Source: Anodontia alba
Lineage: Eukaryota > Mollusca > Bivalvia > Lucinida > Lucinidae
Length of the DNA stretch: 64,000 nucleotides
Assembly: GCA_964016985.1 (NCBI GenBank)
Contig: OZ024833.1
Span: 65,519,985 to 65,583,984 of the forward strand
Reading direction: 5' to 3'
In this document: one piece after another, positions 8,833 through 20,194 of the stretch
Numbering within the stretch: position 1 is the first letter of the stretch
Layout of the letters: each line of letters starts with the position of its first letter
Made by a program: the position numbers and the translations under genes
Notes under the pieces: model-generated
What the model saw: only the letters and a program-made list of their open reading frames with translations
Databases searched by the model: none
What the model was told of the DNA's origin: nothing

Positions 8833-9179
8833 CAGTAGAGGGAGAGAAATGTAATGGAATATGTCTACAGAACTTCTACAGAGTTGCTTTGGAAGCCAGC
8901 TTTTATGGCGATGCAAATTTTTAGTGTTTGGCTTTTCTATGGAGTTAAGTAACATAGATTGTGGTTAGTATCTGGATGGGGAACCATGATGTTTGACTTT
9001 GAGAATGACTCGATACCACTACATAATTAGGTTTATAATATTTATGTGACAGCATGAGCAGGACAAAGATATAAATGTATTTAATGAATTCCAATGTCAA
9101 TTTCCCATAAATTCCCATGCCTGTAACTTTCTTTTCAAAACTTCCTGGTTGATAAGCAAACATTTTATTAAAATCAATT

Positions 9180-9350
9180 TTAACACTTACTATGCTAAGG
9201 GCAAATTCAACAGACAACAAACAGATGATATTTTTTTCTTATTTTTCCTAGAAAATAGGATCTGACACTTCAAGCAAATTGAGACAATTTGCATGAAATG
9301 TCAAAGTCTATTTTTTAGGAAAAATAAGAAAAATATTTCAAAATATCGCC
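9180..9350. mobile_element. Pal-C MITE, right end lost
   Basis: The left end TTAACACTTACTATGCTAAG and a CP3 core (about 9247-9325, with half the turn deleted) are present. The right end fades after TTTCAAAATATCGCCC and the TTAA is not found. Confidence 0.65.
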
Positions 9351-9613
9351 CAATAGCAATCCCAAGCCAGGTCTCCACAATAGTAATGCACATACCAACT
9401 TAAGTGAAAATCCATTGAAATTTACTAAAGTTATTGTCCAGAAACGAAATACAGATGGAAAGACTCACATGACAGATGAACGGATGCAATACCAACATGA
9501 AACCATAATACCCTGCCATTACCCAGTGGGAGGGTATAACAAAAAAGTATAAATACACAGCTGCTGACAAGAGGAGGTATCAGGTCAACATTTTCCTTAT
9601 TTCTCTATGAAAA

Positions 9614-9930
9614 TACAGTCGAACCTCGTTATCTCGAACTCGCTTATTTCGAAGTGAAAATCTGGTCTCTGTTTTAACATGAAACTATGACAACAGGTAA
9701 TAATAATGTGGAAAAGAGGAGAAAATTGCTCCTAGGAGCAATTTCTCCTCTTTTCCACATAATATATTTCTAACTTCAGGAGTCAAATTACATACATGTA
9801 TTCATTTGTTAAATGTGGTTGTTCAATTTATTGTTTTCCTTACTCTCTCAACTCTGATATGTCGAAGTATGGATATCTCGAAGTGTTTCGGTGAGTCCCT
9901 TGGAATTCGAGATAACGAGGGTCGACTGTA
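9614..9930. mobile_element. Pal-E Tigger-like MITE
   Basis: TA-flanked ends CAGTCGAACCTCGTTATCTC and GATAACGAGGGTCGACTG. The core palindrome (about 9707-9765) is TGTGGAAAAGAGGAGAAAAT with turn GCTCCTAGGAGC. The CAGTCRA.. start and TA target are typical of pogo/Tigger-type elements. No transposase is present. Confidence 0.85.
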
Positions 9931-10130
9931 TACAGTGTAACCTCAATGGCTCGAACCTGGATGGCTTGTTACCGTGGATGATTCGAACTCTCAAGAAAAC
10001 AAATATTTAGGGATTTTTTCTTATTTTATCATGGAATTGTATGTTGTGCGTACTCATTAGAATCTTCTAAAGAGCAACCACAACATATGTTTTCATGAAA
10101 AATAAGAAAAAATTATCAATAATATACATG
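9931..10130. mobile_element. Pal-F fragment directly abutting Pal-E
   Basis: The left end TACAGTGTAACCTCAATGGC is followed by GGATGGCTTGTTACCGTGG and a shortened CP1-type core (about 10035-10105; GTATGTTGTGCGTACTCAT). The right terminal repeat is absent. It starts one TA step after the Pal-E end, so one element probably inserted at the TA of the other. Confidence 0.65.
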
Positions 10131-10445
10131 TAGCTGGAAAAATGTCCTATCTGAAGCTACATGTAGGTTGTTGGAATATAATTATGCATACATATTTTGT
10201 GAAAAGTTTTTATATGCCATCAATATGAAAATAATATGGTCGAACAGGGAAATCCCCCAAATATCATATAAAACCTTATAGGTCACGAAACATTAGGCAT
10301 GTTTGGGTAACCTGAAACTTGCTTTTTTTTTTTTATACTTATTGCAATGACCTCAAGAAGGTATACATGTACATTCCAATGTATTGAAAAAACATTTCTC
10401 TGGATACTATTATCTGGAGCCATGAATTTACACTTCCTATTTCAA

Positions 10446-10750
10446 AATCATACATCTTATGGGGGTGGTCGGGTGGTGCGAAGGTGCTGTGTATCTTACA
10501 TCACCGGGGTGTCCAGCTGATATTGGCTTACAGTTGGGCAAGGCCTGCTATCCTTGTAGTGGGTAAGGGTAGAGGGGGAATGTTTTTATTTCTTCTGTTT
10601 CTTCACTTTCATTCCTGCTCCTCTTTCTTCCCTGTCCCTCTCTTTTATCTCTTCTACTGTCTCTTCTATCTCTTTTCTCCCTTTCTCTGGGAGACGACAC
10701 AAAATGACCCTCAAGGGTTGACGTGTCGTTAAACCCCAACACAATCAATC
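10446..10750 (+). repeat. SINE-like element with conserved tail
   Basis: It ends GACGTGTCGTTAAACCCCA followed by ACACAATCAATC, a SINE-type tail. The body holds a CT-rich tract (10590-10690). The head (GGGTGGTCGGGTGGTGCG) shows no clean A and B boxes. A related tail fragment is at 33040-33107. Confidence 0.45.
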
Positions 10751-10880
10751 ATCTTAGTCCTTAGATTGTCTCCAATTATCTTCTTCCTTGTAGACTGGTT
10801 TACCTTACACTGTGCAATAAAATAACCTATTTTAACTTGGTTACCAGGTTACATGTTCGGTTGATATGATTTGTCTAAAC

Positions 10881-11070
10881 TACAGGAGAACCTTGATTAT
10901 TCAAACTCCAATAATTCAAAATTCTCAATAATTCAAAATAATTCAAAATCATTTTGAAGTCCCAACTGAAATATATATGTATGCATTTAACCCTCAATTA
11001 TTCAAAGTCTCAATAATTCAAACAAAACTGTTTGGTCCCTTGGACTTTGAATTATCGAGGTTCCGCTGTA
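10881..11070. mobile_element. Pal-R Tigger-like MITE
   Basis: TA-flanked inverted ends: CAGGAGAACCTTGATTATTC and GAATTATCGAGGTTCCGCTG. The interior repeats CAATAATTCAAA. Short, non-coding, without a large central palindrome. Confidence 0.75.
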
Positions 11071-11084
11071 CATAGGTATGGATA

Positions 11085-11215
11085 TTTTTCTTATTTCTTC
11101 ATGAAAAAACATATGTTACAGTACTCATTAAAAACACTTCAGTAAGGTGCTTCTAATAAGTACATGTATCACAACATATGTTTCCAGAGAGAAATAAGAA
11201 AAAATGCTTAACAGC
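11085..11215. repeat. CP1-type palindrome fragment
   Basis: ACATATGTTACAGTACTCAT and its inverse (about 11104-11178) lie between TTTTTCTTATTTCTTCATG-type flanks. No terminal repeats are seen. Confidence 0.55.
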
Positions 11216-11279
11216 ATTATGGATGGGTTTTTCCAAAAGGGCAACTAAAAGGTAAACCTCAGAAGACACCCAACACCAA

Positions 11280-12530
11280 CCTGGACATAGCTATTTTAAA
11301 GGGCGGACTTTTGTAAAACCTGTCCAAAAAAATCAATTTAGTAGGCTGCACAAGTTTTCGGCTTCAGGGGAGATAAGTACATAAAGAAGAAAGTCAGAGT
11401 TGTCTCTCTTGCATGTGGCATGCCTACTGGCTTTTATTTATGCCTCTACCAAATATCATCAAAATATTTCAAACCATTCAGAAGTTATGAAGTGCACAAG
11501 AATTTGGCTCAAGAATTCGTTCAGGGGAGATAATTTGAAAAAAGAATAAAGGAATTGTCCTTCTTGCATGTGACACTCTTACTTGACTTGATATATGTCC
11601 CTACCAAATATTATCAAATTATCTCAAACAGTATGGGAGTTAAGGCCTGCACAAGATTTCCGTTTTAGGTGAGATAAGTACATAATGAAGAAAGTGAAAA
11701 TTGTCCCTCTTGCACATGACATCTCTTCTGGTCCTTATCTACATGTATGTCTCTACCCAATATTATCAAAATATTTCAAACCATTAAGAAGTATGTAGTG
11801 CATAAGAATTTGGCTTAGAAATTTGTTCAGGGGAGATAACTAGAAAAAATAAAGCAAGAGTTGTCTTTCTTGCAAAAGACACTCCTACATGTACTTGACC
11901 TGATATATGTCCCTACCAAATATTATCAAATTATCTCTAACTTTATGGGAGCTATATCCTGCACAAGATTTCGGTTTCAGGGGAGATAAGCATATAACGA
12001 AGAAAATGAGTTGTCTCTCTTTCACGCAACATCCTACTGGTCCTCCTCTTTATCCCTGCCAAATATGAAAGCAATCCACTGACGAATAAAGGTAGCATAT
12101 AACTTTGAAAAAAGGTTAACCAAAAGGTAAACCTTAGACATAAAGGGAGATAAGTACAAAAGGGAGAAAGTAAGAGTTGTCACTCTTGCATGCCACATGC
12201 CTACTGGTGTTCCTCTTCATTGCTACCAAATATGAAAGCAATCCACTGAAGAATAAAGGTAATATATAAGTTTGAAAAATGGTTAACGAAATGGTAAACC
12301 TCTGACATCAGGGGAGATAAGTACATAACGAAGAAATATAGTAAGAGTTGGCTCTCTTGCATGTGACATGCCTACTGGTCCTCCTTTTCTACCCTACCAA
12401 CTATGAAAGCAATCCACTGACGAATACAGGTAACATAAAACTTTGAAAAAAGGTTAACCAAAAGGCTAACCTGGGACGACGCCTCACTGCCCAGACCTCG
12501 CTATTTTAAAGGACGTTTTTTTTTTGTTGC
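11280..12530. repeat. Degenerate tandem repeat, about 150-190 bp units
   Basis: Repeated words recur in order: GGGGAGATAAGTACATAA, AGTTGTCTCTCTTGCATG, GACATGCCTACTGGTCCTC, and CTACCAAATAT. About seven units are visible, the last three more like each other (ATGAAAGCAATCCACTGA). No open frame is kept. Confidence 0.7.
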
Positions 12531-12654
12531 TTTTTTTTCTTAAAAAACCCCGCCAAAAACCTCATTCCTCTTATCTGAATAATATAGCTCTAGATAAGGT
12601 GCTTTTTCTACCAAAAATTATTGATATTTATTCCACTCACCCATCAAAGGGGCC

Positions 12655-13020
12655 AGGAACATATTGTTTTTGACGGAATACTTAAATCAGATGGATTCTG
12701 GTCTCACTACGTTATATAACTGGGATGGTCTTAATTGTAAATTAGATTTTGGTGACCTTGACCCAGATTTCAAGGTTATCGTGGGACTTGCATTAAACAT
12801 GGGACTTACACTTTTAATCTTTTCAGTTACCATCTCCATAACCAGCTGATGGATTGTGATCAGACTGGGTATATAGTATAACTGGGATGGTATTAATTCC
12901 TGATTATATTTTAATGACATTGACCCAATTTTCATGGTCATCTTGGGACTTGCAAAGCTTTTCAACACAAGTGGATGGATTCAGTTCAAACTTGACCAGC
13001 GAATTTTCATTAATTTTCAT
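12655..13020. repeat. Two-unit tandem repeat, about 170 bp
   Basis: The words ATAACTGGGATGG, TGACCTTGACCCAGATTT, CATCTTGGGACTTGCA and AGCTGATGGATT recur twice at about 170-bp spacing. The second unit is more diverged. Open frames across it are incidental. Confidence 0.6.
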
Positions 13021-13500
13021 GTAACAATACATTGAACTATCGATGCATCGCGATAGTGCTACCATGATAGTAAAGTGGCAACAGTAATAGTATTGGCAAT
13101 AGTATTTTCAGTATTGCAATAGTTTCAATAGTTAAAAAGATAGAAATATTAGATGTACATGTATAAATAGAAATCACAGGTTTATAAATAGAAAATATCT
13201 TCTTGTTACAACCATAAGGAGGAATTATGTATCAGAATTTGCATACTAGAACTCTTAAAAATACAACACTTTTGGTGTCAGCATGTGCTCAGTTCATCCA
13301 ATATTATAGCAATAGTGTGACTTTCAAACAGAATTTCAACATTGGATGTCATCAAAACTAAAGCTTTATGGAAATCTTTGGTCTTTATTTAAGCAAATAA
13401 TGCTACCAATAGTTATCGCAACAGGAACCTGCAATAGTAATAGTATTGCAATAGTGCTTCTGGCAATAGTAATAGTATCACAATTTGTCATTTTGGCCTG
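13021..13500. repeat. Low-complexity CAATAGTAATAGTATTG region
   Basis: Irregular repetition of AATAGT and GCAATAGTAATAGTAT words at both edges (13060-13140, 13410-13490), with AT-rich unique-looking sequence between. No gene is seen. Confidence 0.5.
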
Positions 13501-13518
13501 CAACAGTCAACCCTAACT

Positions 13519-13610
13519 AAAACATATGTTGTGGGTAATCATTAGAAATGCTACAATGAGGTGATTCTAATGACTTTTTTTCATGAAGAAATAAGAAAAA
13601 TATTTATCTG
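13519..13610. repeat. CP1-type palindrome fragment
   Basis: AAACATATGTTGTGGGTAAT, inverted partner TGATTCTAATGACT, then GAAGAAATAAGAAAAATAT: a shortened CP1 module without element ends. Confidence 0.55.
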
Positions 13611-13754
13611 CATAGTACTTTTCACAACTCCAGGTAAAAGGGGTATCAAGATAAATATTTTCCTTATTTCTCCATGAAATATAATTATGTTACATAGCTC
13701 TTGATAACAGATAAGATGCTTTTTTTTTTTTTTTTTTTTTTTCAATTCGAAACT

Positions 13755-13890
13755 ATTGATAGTTTTCTTATTTGTCCACGAAAATATATGTTGTGGGTAC
13801 TCAATAGAAGTGCCTCATCCACTCTTACCTAGATCATCATCTGTGAATTGTTGTGTGTACACATTAGAAGTGCTTGGTTGAAAAGTTTCT
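13755..13890. repeat. Two CP1-type half modules
   Basis: ATATGTTGTGGGTACTCA at 13785 and a second half GAATTGTTGTGTGTACACAT at 13845 lie in the same orientation, not inverted. This is probably a rearranged CP1 element. A long T-run precedes it. Confidence 0.45.
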
Positions 13891-13962
13891 GAAAGTTTGA
13901 TCTGAAAAGTCAGACCAGTCGCGTCTTGATTATTTCAGCGGTTAGCTGTGATGGATCAGACT

Positions 13963-14170
13963 CAGGGTTCTCACTAGGATTTTAAAAGTAGGAGTCCGGG
14001 ACTCCCTTTTTATAAAAAGTAGGAGTCCCAGCCAAAAAGTAGGAGTCCCACTCCCAAAAAATAGGAGTCCCATTTTTTTTTTCAGGAGTCTCCTTTAATA
14101 GTGAGCATGTCCCCAGTAACTTCATTCTGTAAATACCCGGTGGAGAATCAGTTTCCTTATTTTCACATAC

Positions 14171-14225
<55 letters not shown>

Positions 14226-15927
14226 ACTGATTTTGGTATCTGCTTTATGTGTTAGTCTGAGCAATGCGTGTAACCAACTGGTAGTCATTATCACACATCC
14301 TGATGTTGTTAATTAATTCAATGGAGCTGGCCCAGAACTTAGGATGACGTCGTCTCTCTCATGGGAAAAAAGAGACATTTTTGCAGTTTAGGGAGACATG
14401 ACAATACTTCCATGGTAACGATAGTCGCACTTTTTTTTTAATATTTAATAAAGTAATGCAGTCAATGTTTTTAGCTTTTTATTTTAGACTCTTCCATCAT
14501 GTGCTGCAAGTAAAGCAGAGATTATTATTATTTTATGGTTAATGTAGCAAACGATTCGAGGTTATTTCTGAAGAAATATGAACTAATCCTCCCAATGGCA
14601 TCCCTCTTTCATTGCTTTTCGTTAAATTCAATACCCCATCCCAACCCAAAAAAGTTCGGATCGTTGCTGTCTGCATGAGTGATCTTGAGCGTTATGGGTA
14701 TTATAAGTGAAACATATTTTAATCAAAACCAATTGAAGTTCCGTTATATGCTATCGCAAACTTATATATGCAATAAATCAGCACCTTCTGATCATGGACA
14801 TCTCTATTGAGCTTCCCGCAAAACGTCATTTCAATGTTTACGTTTGCACCGTGCTGCGATCAATACATGCTACGAAAAAATGTCCGGGACTTCCTTACTA
14901 GCTGAAAATTCGATCTACTGATTTGATTTGCCGAAAAAGCCTTGATAATTTAGTTCTATTTTCAATATGTGTCTGTTTCATATGCATTTCTGCGAAGAAA
15001 ATGCTCAACAATGCAACATGGTAATAGTTCGTTTTTCTTCCAAAACGGTTTCCCGCCACGCTGTCAAATGACGTCACCGTTACGAGCACGCGCTACCGTT
15101 AGGAGCACGCGCTTTCTTCATTTGGGAGCAATGGAAAATGTAACTTATACCAGAACAGTACAAAACTGTATACCGTCGTCCGGGGTGCATCTGAGCAGTC
15201 CCATTAGACTTCACAGGGTTACGGGATAGATTCGATGGGACTTGGAATTATTTATTTATTTATTAATGACAAGCAGGAATAAGCGTTTTGATGCGCAAAC
15301 CTCGGCGCAGACTGATATCTCGCAAAGGGATAAGGTACTATTTTTCTTGTGGTCGCTTGTCGTCTTTTAACAGAAAAAAGGTATTCTGGCGTTTTTTTAT
15401 GTTAGTGCCGAAAATCCAATGTCCGAAAATATTTGAAATGGAAAAAATGATCAGTTAATAACAACAACAACAACAAAAAAAAAAAAAAACAAAAAAAAAA
15501 ACGCCAGCCTAAAGGGATGAAAGCATTTCACCTGCGTGTGCATTTTCGATGAATCAGTCGGTAAGTGCAGCCAATACACAATGAGGGAAAGGGTTGCATA
15601 TCGATGTCAGTCGCATGCTTTAATTGCTCAATCGCTGAAGTGTGAACTGCCAACACCTGTTTAACTGCCGCTTGCTTAGCAAATAACGGTACTGTCGCAG
15701 GTGTGAAAAGCACGCGGCGGATTACTACTGATCTTTTAAGATGCTACCGACGGTACGAATAACACGTGGCGGACCTTAGACTTCAGTCAAATAATCTGAT
15801 CATAATTAGTAGTCGTCCCACGGGAAAAAAACATGCGTCCGGCGGACTCCGCTTTGGGAATTTTTAGGAGTCCGGACCCTGATTTATGCGTCCCGGGACG
15901 CAGGATTCTGCGTCCCCGAGAACCCTG
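13963..15927. mobile_element. 1,965-bp non-autonomous DNA transposon with 6-bp duplication
   Basis: Perfect 10-bp inverted ends CAGGGTTCTC ... GAGAACCCTG are flanked by the exact 6-bp repeat CAGACT (13957-13962 and 15928-15933). Just inside the left end AGTAGGAGTCC recurs about four times. Just inside the right end GCGTCC / GGGACGC motifs recur. Such subterminal arrays are typical binding sites for hAT-type transposases, and CAGGG-type ends also fit hAT, but hAT duplications are usually 8 bp. The interior holds a (TG)n run (14171-14220) and no transposase. Confidence 0.75.
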
Positions 15928-16287
15928 CAGACTGTCAGAACTTTTCAATCATCTATATATCATATTCTGTCAAAGAGGACTAGTTTAACTTAACTGACAC
16001 CAAGACATACGCCAAGAAGTCAAAGCAAACAAAATGACTAATATTCTTGCATCTTTAACTCCATCAGTCCATCGATTATGACAAAATACATGTATAAACA
16101 AAAGGACAAGCTTCTGAAACACTAAGATTACTTTATTTTCTTAATGACATATAATAAATACAGTGACAAGAATGTGATTCAACACTCTTATCAAATCTTA
16201 TGGATGTTCTCAGACCTCTGTACAATATTCCACACAAGTGTCTACTACCAGTTACTTCCTTCTTTAAATGAATTACTGCAATAAAGA

Positions 16288-16500
16288 TTAACCGGCTGCC
16301 GGCTGAGTAAATATTTCAGCAGCAACATTTCTGAAACATTTTACTTATTTTTCCAATAAAATAGGATTCAACATTTCATGCAAATTGTCTCCCTAGGAGA
16401 CAATTTGCATAAAATGTTGAATCCTATTGTATGGAATAAAAAAATTTAAGAAAAACAATTTGTCATCTGCTGAATTTGCCCAATGCATGCTAAATGTTAA
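16288..16500. mobile_element. Pal-C MITE with CP3 core
   Basis: TTAA at 16288-16291 and 16497-16500. The right end reads back as TTAACATTTAGCATGCATTG. The CP3 core (about 16356-16430; TTTCATGCAAATTGTCTCCC) turns at CTCCCTAGGAG. Confidence 0.8.
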
Positions 16501-16872
16501 ATAACTGAATAGAAACTACATGTACCTCAGCCTCAGGCTTTGTTTGTTTTTGACATATACATGTAGGAGCATCTAATTACGAAAGTGACAATCAAATGAC
16601 ATTCTTTCTCAAAGAGGGATGAGTATCTAAATCTGACCAAGATCACTAATCTTGCAACATTATCATCAGAAGATCCATCTGAGGTTCTCGTACCCTCAGA
16701 TGGACTGTCAGTGATAGCGTCGCAACATTAGTGTTGTTGTGTAGGCCAAACTGCCTGGGGTACACAAATGACGTTTCTCAAAGGCCTTAATTCAGCGCCA
16801 TTTTATATTTTTAAGGGACATATTATTATAATTAAAGCATATGAAATTATGAAATACAAGCAGGCTACATTT

Positions 16873-16975
16873 TGACGGCCCCTTGGTCCCATGTTGTATG
16901 CTGAAAGGGTCATTTATGACTTTAGGCCCCTTGGTCCCATGTTTTATGCTGAAAGTGTCATTTATGACTTTAGGT
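16873..16975. repeat. Two-copy tandem duplication, about 52 bp
   Basis: GGCCCCTTGGTCCCATG ... TATGCTGAAAG ... GTCATTTATGACTTTAGG occurs twice in a row with few differences, so it is recent. Confidence 0.75.
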
Positions 16976-17559
16976 AGGCAATGGCTCCAATTAGGTGCAA
17001 CACTGGGGCACAGTACTAAAAAGTCTTAAGACTTTAGCAGAAGAGACTGGATTTAAACTGGGAAAGAGAAATAGAAACATTAGGGAATACAGCAGATTTA
17101 TGCTTCCCAAGTCAGTTACTTTGAAGAGCTGTAAACAGAAACCTTTTGAATTTAACCTAAGTATTCAAACATTGTTATTAACTTGTCCTAAAATTTTGAA
17201 CCAACTTAATTGTATATTTTTTTATTACTATCTACTGATGCGTCCTAATGGTTAAGACTGATGAATGTGTAGTAAACAGTGTAGGCCCTTATCAGAAAGC
17301 GGCGCCTGACCTGTGTCTGCACTGGCTTGTCTGCCTAATATATAATGTACTTTAGATAAATCGAAGAATCCTACTTTCACTTTTGCCCCTAAATTACATA
17401 TTGCTGCTTTATGTCTCACTTCAAAACGTATTTCCGATTTAGTTTAAAAATGTTAGAACGTCCTTTCACTTCAAATTCATCTGGACAATGACAGTTTATA
17501 AGTAGAACAATGCAGAAATGAAATATTTTGATTATTTGTCAGCAAAACGAGCCGAAACT

Positions 17560-17720
17560 GAAAAACAAAACTTACCACCTTTCTTTCTCCCAAAGGTATC
17601 ACATGATCATTTGATTGCCGGCAAAGTCACGTGAGTCATGTGAAAATGAAAAAAGAAACGGCATCATATGAGCCGCAACGTCAGAAAACGTACAATTTTT
17701 GAATTTTTACTGGTGTATCA
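17560..17720 (-). promoter_or_regulatory. Possible 5' non-coding exon and promoter (weak)
   Basis: On the minus strand GGTG|GTAAGTTTTG at about 17573 is a strong splice donor. Upstream lie CACGTGA next to GTCATGTG (about 17627-17641), an E-box-like motif of the kind found at promoters. It could be the first exon of a minus-strand gene, for example the one with the signal-peptide exon at 5007-5101, but nothing links them directly. Confidence 0.2.
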
Positions 17721-18582
17721 TCCAGTCTATCACCAGGACCTGTGATGTGGGAAATTAGTCCCTAGCTTTCACCAAAGAGGAAAACCTAGCCACACCATCC
17801 TATGCATCTTTAACAGTGGAGGGAATAATCAAATCTGGAAGAATGATCCCTTGTAAATGTCAGTTCTTGCAGTTGGGTTATGAAAAGTCAGTGAGCGATG
17901 ATATCTACAGCGCCTTATTGGTTGGGAAGTGGGGGAGGGGAGGGCGGATAGGGTCATTTGTTGGAATGCCGGCTAATTCTTAGCACCCTTTAGACCTTTG
18001 TAGAAGAGTATTAGTCTACTGCCTCTCCTCCTTTTCTTGAGAGACTCTCATCATTTTTTTCCCTAGAATTCCAGTCACATTCCCAGTTTTAAAGCAGTAA
18101 TTGCTAGTTACAAACCTAGTAGCCATATTCTGAACTTTTTCGATTTCTTCTTATTCCAAAACCAGGCGAACAAGTCCTCTATAAGCCTCTTTAACGTCTC
18201 CGGAAACCAAGTGTTTTATTTGTCTTTGTACACCTGTTGCTAATATGTGTATTCCATCTCAAGTCATGTGTGATTGGCACTCCTATAGGTACATGTGTTT
18301 TTTGGAATCCACATTTTCGAGGATCATTCCATTTAAAGCGTAAGAAGCTTCTGTTCTCTTCCTAGTTATCTGCATTAGAATGAATGGAACAGGCTGAACT
18401 CTCACATTCCATTTTCTTGCCCAACAACCTAATCTATCTATATTCCACTGGTTTCCGTGAGTCATCTGCACCTCTAATTTCACGATAGCAAACACAGTCA
18501 ACTGTGAAAAGTCTTATTTCCGAGTCATGCAATGTCTGTGGAAATATCATTCATGTACAGAGAGAACAGCAATGGACCAAGA

Positions 18583-18872
18583 TATCACAAAAACATACAT
18601 ATATATTTTAACCCCCCCACCCCCCCCCCCGCCCCATAAACCCCACTTTTATATAGTAAAACTGGGACTTACAGGGGTAAGCATTATTTTCCTTATTTCT
18701 GATCAAAAACATAGATTGTGGGAACTCGTTAGAACCGCCTCAGCGAGGCGGTTCTAACGAGTACCCACAATCTATGTTTTGAGCAGAGATATGAAAAATA
18801 TCAGAATTTTTGTCTGAAAACTTTCAGTTTTTGATGGTATAATGTTATTTGAATATGCGTGTTTTCGTAATG
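18583..18872 (+). mobile_element. Pal-A foldback element inside CR1 RT
   Basis: Ends TATCACAAAAACATAC (worn) and the inverse of CATTACGAAAACACGC. A C-run (18611-18629) lies in the left part. CP1 core at about 18709-18780 with turn GCCTCAGCGAGGC. It splits the CR1 sequence at a GTV|LGPLL codon. The flanks rejoin in frame with no duplicated bases. Confidence 0.85.
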
Positions 18873-19167
18873 ACGGTCCCCTGTGAAATAAATACCAGAC
18901 AAAACTGAAGCCCTTCACCATTAACAACAACTTGTTGTGTTCTATAACAAAGAAAGAAATCTATCCAACTGAGTGTCTTTCCGCTGATGCCATAACCAAA
19001 TAATTTGCTTTCAAGTAGTTCATGTGGGTGTCCGTAATAAACGTGTCACGCTGTCCTCCTTTGTCCAAGTTTTTACCTTTTATAACAGTCGACAGCTGAG
19101 TTTCCCATATGTGCCTTTTCCTAAATGCATGTTGCCTGTCTGATAAAAGTTCATATTCATCCAAGTG

Positions 19168-19451
19168 CATCACGAAAACATACCTATATAATTTTGACCC
19201 CTTTAAACTCCACTTTTATATAGTAAAACTGGGGTTTACAGGGGTATCCATTATTTTCCTTATTTCTGCTCGAACCATAGATTGTGGGTACACGTTAGAA
19301 CCGCCTCGGCGAGGCGGTTCTAACGATTAACCACAATCCATGTTTTGAGCAGAAATACGAAAAATATCAGAGTTTTTTTTTTTTATCTGAAACTTTTCAG
19401 TTTTTGGAGATGAAATTTTCTATATGTTTGAATAGGCATGTTTTCGTAATG
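19168..19451 (+). mobile_element. Pal-A foldback element inside CR1 RT
   Basis: Ends CATCACGAAAACATAC and the inverse of CATTACGAAAACATGC. CP1 core at about 19272-19345 with turn GCCTCGGCGAGGC. It splits the CR1 codons for NIMA|HLDE, and at most one base (C) could be duplicated. Confidence 0.85.
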
Positions 19452-20194
19452 GAGCCATGATATTTGAGCATACTATATGTTCAAACAACCTACATGGCAC
19501 CAATGTCAGGGACACAGAGGGATAATTACATGCAAAAGCTCTATCCCATTTCTTAAAGAGGGGACAAAAGTTTACAAGAAGCCATTCTTTGGGGATTTCA
19601 CCCGTATTAAGAGATTGCTGAAACAAATGTGCAAATGCTGGACCTAATTAATTTACTAGTTTCTTTAGAACTCTAGGATGAAACTCATCAGGTCCTAAAA
19701 CATTTGAAGGATAACATAATCACTCCCTCCGACGGCACCACAATATTATCCATGAAAGGGGCCAATCTTCCAGTTAACGAAACCTCCTTGTACTCAGTTT
19801 TATTGAACGCATCACTGAATTGACCAATTAGTTCATCTACCCTTTCAGAGTCTGATTCTGCAACTCCATTTCCTCTTTTTTTTTAATAGGGTTGAATGCA
19901 TTTCCTGTCTTTTTTTCTGACTATTAATGTAGAAGTCTCCGGGGTTTGCCTTTACACCACCTACCAAGTTATCCACAAACAAATCACTTTTTTTTGTTTG
20001 TTTGTTTGTTTTAGGTCAGCCTTGATTTCTCTTCTCAAAGTTTCAAATTCTGACCGAAGTTTACCACTATCTATCTCCTTTGCCTTAGCATTAATTTTAT
20101 TCCTTCTACGAATCTTTCTTCTGATCTCTGGAGTGATCCAAGGAATCGAAGAGACGGACTTACTAGTGTTTTAGGGGATATGCTTATCATCTGA

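Noticed and set aside
12664..12968. Hydrophobic frames on both strands
   Set aside because: They overlap a two-unit tandem DNA repeat and are mirrored on both strands.
16674..16704. Hairpin CCATCTGAGG ... CCTCAGATGG as a possible small RNA
   Set aside because: A single short imperfect palindrome with no conserved flank or second copy in the window; it could be a decayed foldback core.
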